From Cohnella faecalis (GTDB taxonomy: Bacteria; Bacillota; Bacilli; Paenibacillales; Paenibacillaceae): a DNA stretch of 64,000 nucleotides. The DNA is taken from the NCBI RefSeq assembly GCF_003570905.1, contig NZ_QXJM01000029.1, positions 186,001 to 250,000 of the forward strand. Reading direction: 5' to 3'. Under the pieces are notes generated by a model. That model saw only the letters and a program-made list of their open reading frames with translations. It did not search any database and had not been told where the DNA came from. Shown piece by piece: positions 48,585 through 56,171 of the stretch (positions within the stretch are counted from its first letter, which is position 1; each line of letters opens with the position of its first letter). The position numbers were made by a program, and so were the translations under genes.

Positions 48585-50264
48585 TCAGCTTTCTCCAAGC
48601 GCCGTCTTGCGGGCTTCGGCGGACAGGAAGGAAAACTTGTTCACGATTCCGTATCCCGGAAGCTTGACCCAATTGTCATATTTATCCGCTTTATAAGCGT
48701 ATCTGCCTTCCGGATAATACAGCGCGATCGAAGTCGGCTGATTGTTGAATAACGTCTGCATCTTGAATGCGATTTGCTTGCGCTTCGCTAAATCGCTCTC
48801 TGCCTCCCATTCGGCAATAATGCTGTCCATCTCCGGATACGCAACGCCCTTGGTCCACAAGTAAGACGACTTGTGCGATTGGACGAATTGATCCGGGTCC
48901 GCTACGCCGTGCGGCACAATCTCGGCAATGAACATGTCGAATTCCCGCGTCTGCATAAGCGTGCCGATCGTTCCCGCATCCAGCACCTCGACTTTGATTT
49001 CAATGCCCGCAGCGGCAAATTGCTTCTTGAGCAGCTCCGCCGCTCTGATGTGTGTCGGCTCGGTTGACGCGACCTTGAGGGAGAAGGAGAGCGCCTTGCC
49101 GTCCGTTGTCTCCCGAATGCCGTCGCCGTTGCCGTCAACGTACTTCGATTGTTCCAAGATGCGGTTCGCTTCCGCAACGTCAAACGGTGTGCTCAGCTCC
49201 GGATTGGTCCAAGGCGAATCAGGGTGCGGATAGCCCTTGACTCCCGCCCGCGCCTTGCCGAGCAGAACGGTATCCACGATCGCCTGACGGTCTACCGCTA
49301 GTGCCAGCGCTCGTCTGAATGCCGGCGTACTGAACGGCTCTTTGTCATAATTCACGCGCATATCCACAATGGTCAGCGGCGAGGTTTCTCCGATTTTCAT
49401 ACCGGGCAGCCCGGCGAACGTATCCTGCAGCTCGGCGGGAACGCTTCTCGTTACGACGTCCACCTCTCCGGCACGAAGCGCGTTGAATATCGCGGTCGGA
49501 TCTTTAATAATCGGTACGTTGAGCGTTGCCACCGTTGGAGCGCCCATGAAATAATCCTTATTCGCTTCGAACTTGTAATACTGCTCGGGCTTGTATTCCG
49601 TAAGCTTGTAAGGACCGGTTCCAATGGCGAGCTCGGTGAACTTGCGAGGATTTTCGACATTTTTCCATATGTGCTCCGGAAGAATCGGCAAATCCGCCAG
49701 CGTTACATTAACAAGCGTCGGACAAGCAGTCGCGCACGTAAACTTTACCGTAGAAGCATCTTCTAGCGTTATCGTCTTAATATTGGGCGTGTCGTTCACA
49801 TGATGCGTATAACGGTTTGCAGGACCGTCCCTGTAGTACTCGAACGTAAATTTGACGTCTTCGGCCGAAAAAGCTTCGCCGTCATGCCATTTAATGCCGG
49901 AGCGGATTTTCACCAGCCAGTTGAACTCGTCAAGCTGCTCCGCCGATTCGGCCAGCCAAGGCTGAGGCTGATCGACATAAGGCGATGGCGCGTAAAGCTT
50001 GTCGAATACAAGCTCGACAAGATAGTCCAGGCTTGCGGCGCTCGTATAGATGTTAAGCGGACCCGCGTCTCCGGGAACGGCTATTTTCAACTCCGAGACG
50101 GCGTTGCCTGCCGTTGGAACAGCCGAGGCGGCGCTTGAGGCCGGAGGAACGCTGGAAGAGGCATTTGAGTCGGCCGAATTGTCCGAGGAACAAGCTGAAA
50201 GCGCTGCGGAAAGCAAAATACAAATAACGAGCGTAACAAAAATCGATTTGCTTCGAGAAAACAT
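48585..50264 (-). CDS. Extracellular solute-binding lipoprotein, peptide/nickel family 5
   Basis: 559 aa. ATG 50264 follows GGAGGA. The signal peptide ends in a lipobox (LLSAALSAC), followed by a Ser/Ala linker. The body has family-5 motifs: KWHDGEAFSAEDVKFTFEYY, TGPYKLTEYKPEQYYKFEAN, RRALALAVDRQAI and KGYPHPDSPW. It should deliver a peptide-like or metal-complex ligand to the importer. The ligand cannot be read from sequence. The Fur boxes upstream suggest a link with iron supply. Confidence 0.88.
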   Translation of the reverse strand: MFSRSKSIFVTLVICILLSAALSACSSDNSADSNASSSVPPASSAASAVPTAGNAVSELKIAVPGDAGPLNIYTSAASLDYLVELVFDKLYAPSPYVDQPQPWLAESAEQLDEFNWLVKIRSGIKWHDGEAFSAEDVKFTFEYYRDGPANRYTHHVNDTPNIKTITLEDASTVKFTCATACPTLVNVTLADLPILPEHIWKNVENPRKFTELAIGTGPYKLTEYKPEQYYKFEANKDYFMGAPTVATLNVPIIKDPTAIFNALRAGEVDVVTRSVPAELQDTFAGLPGMKIGETSPLTIVDMRVNYDKEPFSTPAFRRALALAVDRQAIVDTVLLGKARAGVKGYPHPDSPWTNPELSTPFDVAEANRILEQSKYVDGNGDGIRETTDGKALSFSLKVASTEPTHIRAAELLKKQFAAAGIEIKVEVLDAGTIGTLMQTREFDMFIAEIVPHGVADPDQFVQSHKSSYLWTKGVAYPEMDSIIAEWEAESDLAKRKQIAFKMQTLFNNQPTSIALYYPEGRYAYKADKYDNWVKLPGYGIVNKFSFLSAEARKTALGES

Positions 50265-50304
50265 GATCAGGTCATCCTCCAATGTCAACTTATTGAATCT
50301 GTTA

Positions 50305-50925
50305 TTAGCGCGCGAAGCCTTCCTCCGTACCTTCCTTTCGCAACCAAGCCATAAAACCGTACATGAACGATTTTCCTTGATCGATAAAACCAAGTCCGAG
50401 GTGGAACATCGGATCCAGCGACGTTACCAGCAGTGTGCCTTCGTAGCTGACATCGTCAATATAGAGGATTGAGCGTCCCTCGGGCGTATTGACAAGCGAA
50501 AATGCGCCTTGAGGCACCCCGAACGTGCCGTGGTAATGCCACTTTACATCCCGCATCCCGATATATCGAAACAAGGAGTGCGTCATGTTATCCAGCGATA
50601 GAGGCAAGTCTCCGTTCTCCTTCACCCACCAACTGAAATTGACAGGGCTGTTCTCCCAGTCCACCCCGGGCAGCCAACCGTCGATGACTTCGCCGAATAC
50701 GATGAGCTTCTTCCCGGCATTAAGCATTTTCAGAAATAAAGACTGATACCGCTTCAATAGCTGAAGAGACATCCGCTCGGGAATGATGAGCGTGTCGTAC
50801 TGAAGCAAGTCATATTCCTCCAGCCTTCTGATGTTGAGTACATCGTCGTACAGCGGCCTGAACTCTTCCATCTGGTAAAATCGGTAATGATAGCTGTACC
50901 CATTGCTCAGAATCGCGATTTTCAT
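50305..50925 (-). CDS. GATase-like protein B1 (paralogue of the gene at 43733)
   Basis: 206 aa. Fold layout: YDTLIIPERMSLQLL, then LKMLNAGKKLIVFGEV. It shares with B2 WLPGVDWENSPVNFSWW, HSLFRYIGMRDVKWHYHGTF and TSLDPMFHLGLGF. The WHYHG motif is fully conserved in both and might bind a metal or ligand. The ATG at 50925 overlaps the A1 stop by 4 nt; an upstream in-frame ATG at 50970 lies inside A1 and is not used. Function unknown. Confidence 0.6.
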   Translation of the reverse strand: MKIAILSNGYSYHYRFYQMEEFRPLYDDVLNIRRLEEYDLLQYDTLIIPERMSLQLLKRYQSLFLKMLNAGKKLIVFGEVIDGWLPGVDWENSPVNFSWWVKENGDLPLSLDNMTHSLFRYIGMRDVKWHYHGTFGVPQGAFSLVNTPEGRSILYIDDVSYEGTLLVTSLDPMFHLGLGFIDQGKSFMYGFMAWLRKEGTEEGFAR

Positions 50926-51542
50926 TGAGGATGCCTCCCCTCGTTGCGCGCGCGCTCCGCCCGAATCCAATTGACCAGTTGCGGAACGGCGGCTCTGGAC
51001 GTATTGCCCGGGGAAGAGAACATCGCGGGATCTCCGCCTGCGCCGGCCAGAACCGTGCCGCCAGTCGCCAAGCGTTGGCTGTACATAATAACGCTGCCGG
51101 ATTGATCGACAATAATCGGCTCCGCCCCATCCGGCATTTCAAAATAACCGCGGGAGAAAAAACCGCGAACGCCTTCCTTATAATTCAGATCATAAGGATC
51201 AATGTCTTGAAAAATCGGATGCCCGTCACCCGCCACAATAATTTCCCGATCCTTCAGCGGGATCGGAGAACGCTGCCAGAGCACGCCGCCGGGCAGCCAT
51301 GGCAAGTATGGCTCCGCAAAAGAACAAACCACGCCGCCTGACTGCAAAAAATGATGAATGATCGATCTGTGCTCGTACAAATACTCCTCGTCGATATAAT
51401 TTGTCAGAACGACTCCTGCATACGCCGACAAATCCGTATAAGGCAAATCGTACAGCATGACAGAGCTGAGGCCTGTTTGCCGCATTTCCTTGCTTAGTCC
51501 CGTAAACTGAATGCCATTGCTTACATGCGCGACAGGCTTCAT
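50922..51542 (-). CDS. GATase-like protein A1 (paralogue of the gene at 44335)
   Basis: 206 aa, first gene of the operon. Shared with A2: EEYLYEHRSIIHHFLQSGGVV, AEPYLPWLPGG, HPIFQDIDPYDLNYKEG and VRGFFSRGYFEMPDGAEPI. The strand-helix pattern fits an amidotransferase-like domain without a clear catalytic Cys. ATG 51542 has AGGAGG 6-7 nt upstream; the open frame runs back to 51602 but overlaps the promoter and Fur box. No signal peptide, so it is cytoplasmic. Function unknown. Confidence 0.6.
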   Translation of the reverse strand: MKPVAHVSNGIQFTGLSKEMRQTGLSSVMLYDLPYTDLSAYAGVVLTNYIDEEYLYEHRSIIHHFLQSGGVVCSFAEPYLPWLPGGVLWQRSPIPLKDREIIVAGDGHPIFQDIDPYDLNYKEGVRGFFSRGYFEMPDGAEPIIVDQSGSVIMYSQRLATGGTVLAGAGGDPAMFSSPGNTSRAAVPQLVNWIRAERARNEGRHPQ

Positions 51543-51593
51543 AGACAGCCTCCTTATGCCAAGTTCTCGTTGAATGCTCTCGTTTACAAGCAT

Positions 51594-51624
51594 ATAATAC
51601 ATTGAAAATGATTATCAATATCAA
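51594..51624 (-). promoter_or_regulatory. Promoter with Fur box before the A1 operon
   Basis: On the forward strand GAAAATGATTATCAATATC (51604-51622) matches the 19-bp Fur consensus GATAATGATAATCATTATC at 16 positions; the core TGAAAATGATTATCA is one base from the 7-1-7 form. It lies between a minus-strand TTGATA (51619-51624) and TATTAT (51594-51599), so bound Fur would block the promoter. The -35/-10 spacing is 19 bp, longer than ideal. Confidence 0.75.
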
Positions 51625-51739
51625 AATTGGCATGGAAACGGATTGCAGCGGGCAATTTGCAACAACTCGCCTGCCGTTAGCGCTTTCATTACTTTTTTGG
51701 ATAGTTTCATTCGAAAAAATTATCGTGCCCCTCATGCAA

Positions 51740-51788
51740 AGAGATGCCGTCCTCCAAGGCGTAAACAGCCTTGAAGAACGGCATCTCT
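51740..51788 (-). terminator. Probable terminator of the LysR gene
   Basis: AGAGATGCCGT (51740-51750) and ACGGCATCTCT (51778-51788) form an 11-bp stem, with CCAAGGC/GCCTTG inside. The T-run on the minus strand is weak (TCTCTTT). Confidence 0.6.
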
Positions 51789-51799
51789 GAGTGTATCGA

Positions 51800-52705
51800 T
51801 CAAATGGGCTGCGCATGAGATTGAAAATGATTTTGCGCAATTGTGCAAAAGGCGGTTTCTATCGGAGACAATGACGCATTCTTGCGTATAATGATCCCGT
51901 TTCTTCGTCGAATATGCAGCCCTGAGACGGGACGGACGACCAGCTCTCCTCTTCGGATTTCGTCCGCAACAACGCTTGACGGCAAAAAGGCGAGGCCCAG
52001 ATGCGACTTCACCGCCTGTCTGATCAGCTCGAAGTTGCTCATCTGCAAGAAAGTGACGTTAACCCCGCTGAGTTCCATCTGTTCGCTTACGATTTTTTGA
52101 AAATAACTGCTGCTGGGCAGCAGAATCTTTTCATTTTGAAGGTCTCTGCCGAGAAGCAGCTTGCGCGATGCCCATGGATGGTCGGAGGGCAAAATAAGCT
52201 GAAATTGTTCTTGAAACAGCTCTATATAATCAAATTGATCGTGAATATTTTCATCTTCGCTATAGTAAGGCATGAATGCAAAATCCGTTCTCTTCTCCAT
52301 TAGCGCTCGCTTCAGATCATCGTAGCAGAACGAATAGATTTCCATAACCTGCTTTGGATTATCCCGATTGAACCTGTCGAGAATATCTGCAAAATAATAG
52401 TTGGACAAGTATATACTGGCGTAGACTGACAGCACCTGCTGTTTTGCCGATTTTCTGATTTGCTCCGATGCTTCCTCCATTAAACGGTTCATCTGCCGGG
52501 CGTATGCCAAATAGATCTCGCCCGATTTCGTCAGCTGCACAGCCTTCCCGGAACGCTTGAACAAGGAAGCGCCCACCATTTCCTCCAGCTTCTGAATCTG
52601 GTTGGTGACGGCAGGCTGCGAGCGATACAGCCGTTTGGCCGTTTCCGTAAATGAGCCGCATTCAGCAAGGACAAGGAAGGTTTCGATTTGCTCGATGGAT
52701 TTCAA
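51800..52705 (-). CDS. LysR-family transcriptional regulator
   Basis: 301 aa. The N-terminal winged helix reads SFTETAKRLYRSQPAVTNQIQKLEE, and the rest fits the type 2 periplasmic-binding fold effector domain. The start is TTG 52705 with GAGGTG 7 nt upstream; the in-frame extension to 52756 covers the promoter and is rejected. It lies directly upstream of the A1 operon on the same strand and has its own Fur box, so it is the likely local activator. The effector is unknown. Confidence 0.88.
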   Translation of the reverse strand: MKSIEQIETFLVLAECGSFTETAKRLYRSQPAVTNQIQKLEEMVGASLFKRSGKAVQLTKSGEIYLAYARQMNRLMEEASEQIRKSAKQQVLSVYASIYLSNYYFADILDRFNRDNPKQVMEIYSFCYDDLKRALMEKRTDFAFMPYYSEDENIHDQFDYIELFQEQFQLILPSDHPWASRKLLLGRDLQNEKILLPSSSYFQKIVSEQMELSGVNVTFLQMSNFELIRQAVKSHLGLAFLPSSVVADEIRRGELVVRPVSGLHIRRRNGIIIRKNASLSPIETAFCTIAQNHFQSHAQPI

Positions 52706-52741
52706 TTGGAAGCACCTCTCAATGGTGACCGTTCTATTATT

Positions 52742-52775
52742 GAGAAAGATTATCATTATCGAAATACTTTGTCAA
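52742..52775 (-). promoter_or_regulatory. Promoter with Fur box before the LysR gene
   Basis: Minus strand: TTGACA (52770-52775), a 17-bp spacer, TAATCT (52747-52752). The 19-mer GATAATGATAATCTTTCTC (52742-52760) matches the Fur consensus at 17 positions and covers the spacer and -10. This is a strong sigma-A promoter fully overlapped by a Fur site. Confidence 0.8.
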
Positions 52776-52808
52776 TTTAATCGCTTCTTTTGTCCGCTGT
52801 CACGGCAC

Positions 52809-52845
52809 GAAAAACCGCCGCTTTTCCAATGGAACCCGCGGCGGT
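52809..52845 (-). terminator. Terminator of prkA
   Basis: ACCGCCGC and GCGGCGGT form the stem, followed on the minus strand by five T. It lies 12 bp after the prkA stop. Confidence 0.8.
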
Positions 52846-52857
52846 CTTCCTGCATCG

Positions 52858-54753
52858 TTATCTATTAAGCAAGCTCCCCACATATTTCAGCAGCTCGTTG
52901 GCGCATACGGGGCAGTAGCCATGCTCGTCGATCAGACGTTTCGTTACTTCGTTCATGCGCTTGAGCTGATTTTCATCCGGCGTTTTCGTCGACGTCGTGA
53001 TCTTCACGATATCCTTCAAGTCGGCGAACAGCTTCTTCTCAATAGCTTCCCGCAGCCGTTCGTGAGTGCTGTAATCGAACTTTTTGCTTTTGCGGGAATA
53101 GGCCGATATTCGGATGAGAATTTCCTCTCGGAACGCTTTTTTCGCATTCTCGGATACGCCGATTTGCTCCTCGATCGACCGCATGAGCCGCTCGTCGGGA
53201 TCCATCTCTTCCCCGGTCAGCGGATCTTTCATTTTCGCCCAGTTGCAATAAGCCTCGATGTTATCGAGATAGTTCTCGAACAGCGTGCGCGCAGACTCCT
53301 CGAACGAATAGACAAACGCCTTCTGCACTTCTTTTTTCGCCAGATTATCGTATTCCTTGCGCGCGACGGAAATGTAATTGAGATATTTCTCGCGTTCCTC
53401 CTTCGTAATGGAAGGATGCTGGTCGAGGCCTTCCTTCAAGGCGCGAAGCACATCCAAAGCGTTAATGCACGGCATGTCATGCTTAATAAGCGCGCTCGAA
53501 ATCCGGTTGATGACATACCTCGGATCGATGCCGGACATTCCCTCCTCGGGGAATTCGTTCTGCATTTCCTTCAGATCGGCTTCCTTGTACCCCTCCACTT
53601 CCTCCCCGTCGTAGATGCGCATTTTTTTGACGAGGTCCATTCCTTGCTTTTTCGATTCCTTTAACCGGGTAAGTATGGAAAAGATAGCGGCAGCTCTAAG
53701 CGCATGCGGAGAAATATGAATGTGGTTCATATCGGACTGGGAAATGAGCTTCTGATAGATTTTTTCCTCGTCGGTTACTTTCAAGTTGTAAGGAACGGGC
53801 ATGACGATCATACGGGACTGCAGCGCCTCGTTCTTCTTATTGGATATGAAAGCTTTGTACTCCGTTTCGTTCGTGTGGGCAATGATAAGCTCATCGGCCG
53901 AAATTAACGCGAACCGCCCCGCCTTGAAGTTCCCCTCCTGAGTCAAGGACAGCAAATTCCACAAAAACTTCTCGTCGCACTTCAGCATTTCCTGAAACTC
54001 CATCAGCCCGCGATTCGCCTTATTCAGCTCCCCGTCGAACCGGTAAGCGCGCGGATCCGATTCCGAGCCGTATTCCGTAATCGTCGAAAAATCGATGCTC
54101 CCCGTCAGATCGGCAATATCTTGCGATTTTGGATCCGAAGGGCTGAACGTGCCGATCCCGACGCGGTTCGCTTCCGATATAAGGACGCGCTCCACGGGCA
54201 AACGCATAATGTCACCCTCGAATTCGGTACGCAGCCTCATCTCGCAATGCGGGCACAAGTTCCCTTCGATCCTTACCTTCAGCTCCCGTTCTGCGTCGGT
54301 CCTCAGCTCGCTCGGGATGAGATGAAGCGGGTCCTCGTGCATCGGGCAGCCTTTGATGGCATACACCGCGCCGCGCTCCGTCCGGGAATATTGCTCCAGC
54401 CCTTTCTTCAGCAGCGTAACGATCGTCGACTTTCCTCCGCTGACCGGTCCCATAAGCAGCAAAATCCGTTTCCGAACGTCCAGCCGACGGGCCGCCGAAT
54501 GAAAATATTCTTCCACCAGCTTTTCCATCGTCCGATCCAGGCCGTAAATGTCCGACTCAAAAAATTTATAGCGCTTGTGCGCGCCCCTCTCCTCCACGCC
54601 GTGTGACTCGATCATGTCATAAACTCTGGCATGCGCGGTCATCGCAGGTTTAGGATTGAGGCGCAGCAACTCGATATAATCCCGGAGCGTTCCCGTCCAA
54701 TTCAGCTTTTCACTCTCTGCTCGATAATCCGCAATCCGATCAAATAGGTCCAT
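52858..54753 (-). CDS. prkA: PrkA serine protein kinase / AAA+ protein
   Basis: 631 aa, the usual length of Bacillus PrkA. The N-terminal AAA part has Walker A LLMGPVSGGKSTIV, and the C-terminal part resembles a cAMP-kinase-like domain. Conserved segments are YDMIESHGVEERGAHKRYKF, ANRGLMEFQEMLKCDEKFL and EGNFKAG. PrkA acts early in sporulation and in nitrogen or stress responses. ATG 54753 follows GAGGAGG. A zinc-like CPHCEMR and CPVC pair is present. It is usually next to yhbH and spoVR; here it stands alone, with spoVR 26 kb away. Confidence 0.92.
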   Translation of the reverse strand: MDLFDRIADYRAESEKLNWTGTLRDYIELLRLNPKPAMTAHARVYDMIESHGVEERGAHKRYKFFESDIYGLDRTMEKLVEEYFHSAARRLDVRKRILLLMGPVSGGKSTIVTLLKKGLEQYSRTERGAVYAIKGCPMHEDPLHLIPSELRTDAERELKVRIEGNLCPHCEMRLRTEFEGDIMRLPVERVLISEANRVGIGTFSPSDPKSQDIADLTGSIDFSTITEYGSESDPRAYRFDGELNKANRGLMEFQEMLKCDEKFLWNLLSLTQEGNFKAGRFALISADELIIAHTNETEYKAFISNKKNEALQSRMIVMPVPYNLKVTDEEKIYQKLISQSDMNHIHISPHALRAAAIFSILTRLKESKKQGMDLVKKMRIYDGEEVEGYKEADLKEMQNEFPEEGMSGIDPRYVINRISSALIKHDMPCINALDVLRALKEGLDQHPSITKEEREKYLNYISVARKEYDNLAKKEVQKAFVYSFEESARTLFENYLDNIEAYCNWAKMKDPLTGEEMDPDERLMRSIEEQIGVSENAKKAFREEILIRISAYSRKSKKFDYSTHERLREAIEKKLFADLKDIVKITTSTKTPDENQLKRMNEVTKRLIDEHGYCPVCANELLKYVGSLLNR

Positions 54754-54956
54754 GCCGCTTCCTCCTCGCTCTCTGTCTCTACAAAAACGTATTACATACC
54801 TATGCGGATAGACGGACGAAATTGCCCGGAAAACAAATGAAAACATTCCATGCTCCGCAAGGCCGATCAAGCTCTAACGTTGAAAACGGAAGAGAGATTC
54901 TTTCATGGTATAATGGACGGAAGAGTATCGCAGCGAATGCCGAAGGAGGAGCCGTA

Positions 54957-55844
54957 TTGGCTGTCGAACGAGAAACCGAGCTGTATCCGCCCGTCAAGGC
55001 GTTCTTCGCAAAGCGCGGCTATGAAGTCAAAGCGGAAGTCCGAGGCTGCGATCTCGTCGCCGTCCGGGCGGACGAACCGACGCCGACCATCGTGGAGATG
55101 AAAAAAACGTTCACGCTGCCCTTGCTTCTGCAAGGAGCCGATCGTCAGCGCACAGGCGCCTTCGTATGGCTGGCCGTGGAACGAAACCGTTCCAAGCGGG
55201 GCGCCCACAATCAACGCTTCCAGGAGCTGTCCGCGATTTGTCGCAGGCTCGGACTCGGGTTTCTGACTATTACTTTCTACAAAACGAAGGAGCCCGTCGC
55301 GGAAGTGTGGTGCGAGCCGGCAGGCTCCGGATCGGTTAACGCCGCGACCCGCATACGGAACGGATCCAGCCTTGCCACAGCGGAGACGAGTGCAGCCTAT
55401 TCGTCTGCCGCAGCTGCAGGCGGGGGCAGACGACGCAAAGGCACTGCCAAGCTGCTGCAGGAATTCGAAAGCCGCAGCGGCGATTACAACGTCGGCGGCA
55501 GCAACCGCAGCAAGCTCGTTACCGCCTATCGCGAGAAGGCGCTGCAATGCATGCTGGCCATTCGCTGTCACGGCCCTTCCGCTCCGCGGCACGTTCGCTC
55601 TTGGACAGGGTGCCCGAATGCCGCCCTTATTTTAAGAGATAACTATTACGGTTGGTTTCAACGAGTCAAAAAAGGGGTTTACGGCTTGAGCGAATCCGGC
55701 CATGCCGCTTTGGCGGAATACGCGGACATCGCTTCCGTATGGGCGGCCCGGTTCGCTTGGGCGTCCGAATGGAAATCAGCGGCTTCCGATACGACGGCAG
55801 CCGATTCCGCATCGGCTGTCTCAGGAGGTGAATCGCTCACGTGA
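54957..55844 (+). CDS. DUF2161 PD-(D/E)XK nuclease-like protein
   Basis: 295 aa. The first 120 residues carry ERETELYPPVKAFFAKRGYEV, CDLVAVR and IVEMKK, the D...E-x-K pattern of the PD-(D/E)XK fold, as annotated for DUF2161. The C-terminal half (GDYNVGGSNRSKLVTAYREKAL, GCPNAALILRDNYYGWFQRV) is a separate DNA-binding-like domain. TTG 54957 lies behind AAGGAGGAG; upstream ATGs lack a site. An extended -10 TATAAT is at 54909-54914. The stop overlaps the Rieske gene start (GTGA). Function unproven; a nuclease or repair role is inferred. Confidence 0.75.
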   Translation: MAVERETELYPPVKAFFAKRGYEVKAEVRGCDLVAVRADEPTPTIVEMKKTFTLPLLLQGADRQRTGAFVWLAVERNRSKRGAHNQRFQELSAICRRLGLGFLTITFYKTKEPVAEVWCEPAGSGSVNAATRIRNGSSLATAETSAAYSSAAAAGGGRRRKGTAKLLQEFESRSGDYNVGGSNRSKLVTAYREKALQCMLAIRCHGPSAPRHVRSWTGCPNAALILRDNYYGWFQRVKKGVYGLSESGHAALAEYADIASVWAARFAWASEWKSAASDTTAADSASAVSGGESLT

Positions 55845-56145
55845 ACGGAATAGATCTTGGAGAGCTTCATGCCTTTCCGGAGCTTCCTGCCAAAGTCGAT
55901 ATCGGGCCTGACCCTTATTGGCTCGTTAAAACAAACGACGGAGAGTATCGGCTGCTGTCCGGCATTTGCCCCATGCGGGGGGAGAAATCCGCCTCATCGA
56001 CGGAGGCGTTCTATTATGTCCCCTGCACTTCTGGACGTTCGACTCCGCATCGGGCGACTGTACGAGCATGCCAGGCGAGAGACTTCTGTTTCGGCAAGTA
56101 AGCGTCTCGAATGGCCGCCTCATCGCTTTCGAATCCGACAAGTAA
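55841..56145 (+). pseudogene. Rieske [2Fe-2S] protein, frameshifted
   Basis: GTG 55841 overlaps the DUF2161 stop and follows AGGAGGTG. The frame breaks at CCCC 55969-55972. One extra C gives a complete protein of about 101 aa: SGICPHAGGEIRL and GGVLLCPLHFWTFD, the two Rieske ligand motifs (CxH and CxxH), ending FESDK at 56145. It is a small ferredoxin of the kind that feeds oxygenases. As written the protein ends out of frame at 56101. A single homopolymer change makes sequencing error likely. Confidence 0.75.
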
Positions 56146-56171
56146 CGTTTATATCTACTTGACAGCTTCCC

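Noticed and set aside
44996..50264. Cnt-type opine metallophore uptake operon (staphylopine-like)
   Set aside because: The importer family fits, but no cntKLM-like synthesis genes or opine dehydrogenase are present, and the ligand cannot be read from the binding protein.
43733..51542. A and B proteins as true glutamine amidotransferases
   Set aside because: No GxCxG nucleophile elbow with a following His-Glu pair is seen; only the fold pattern matches.
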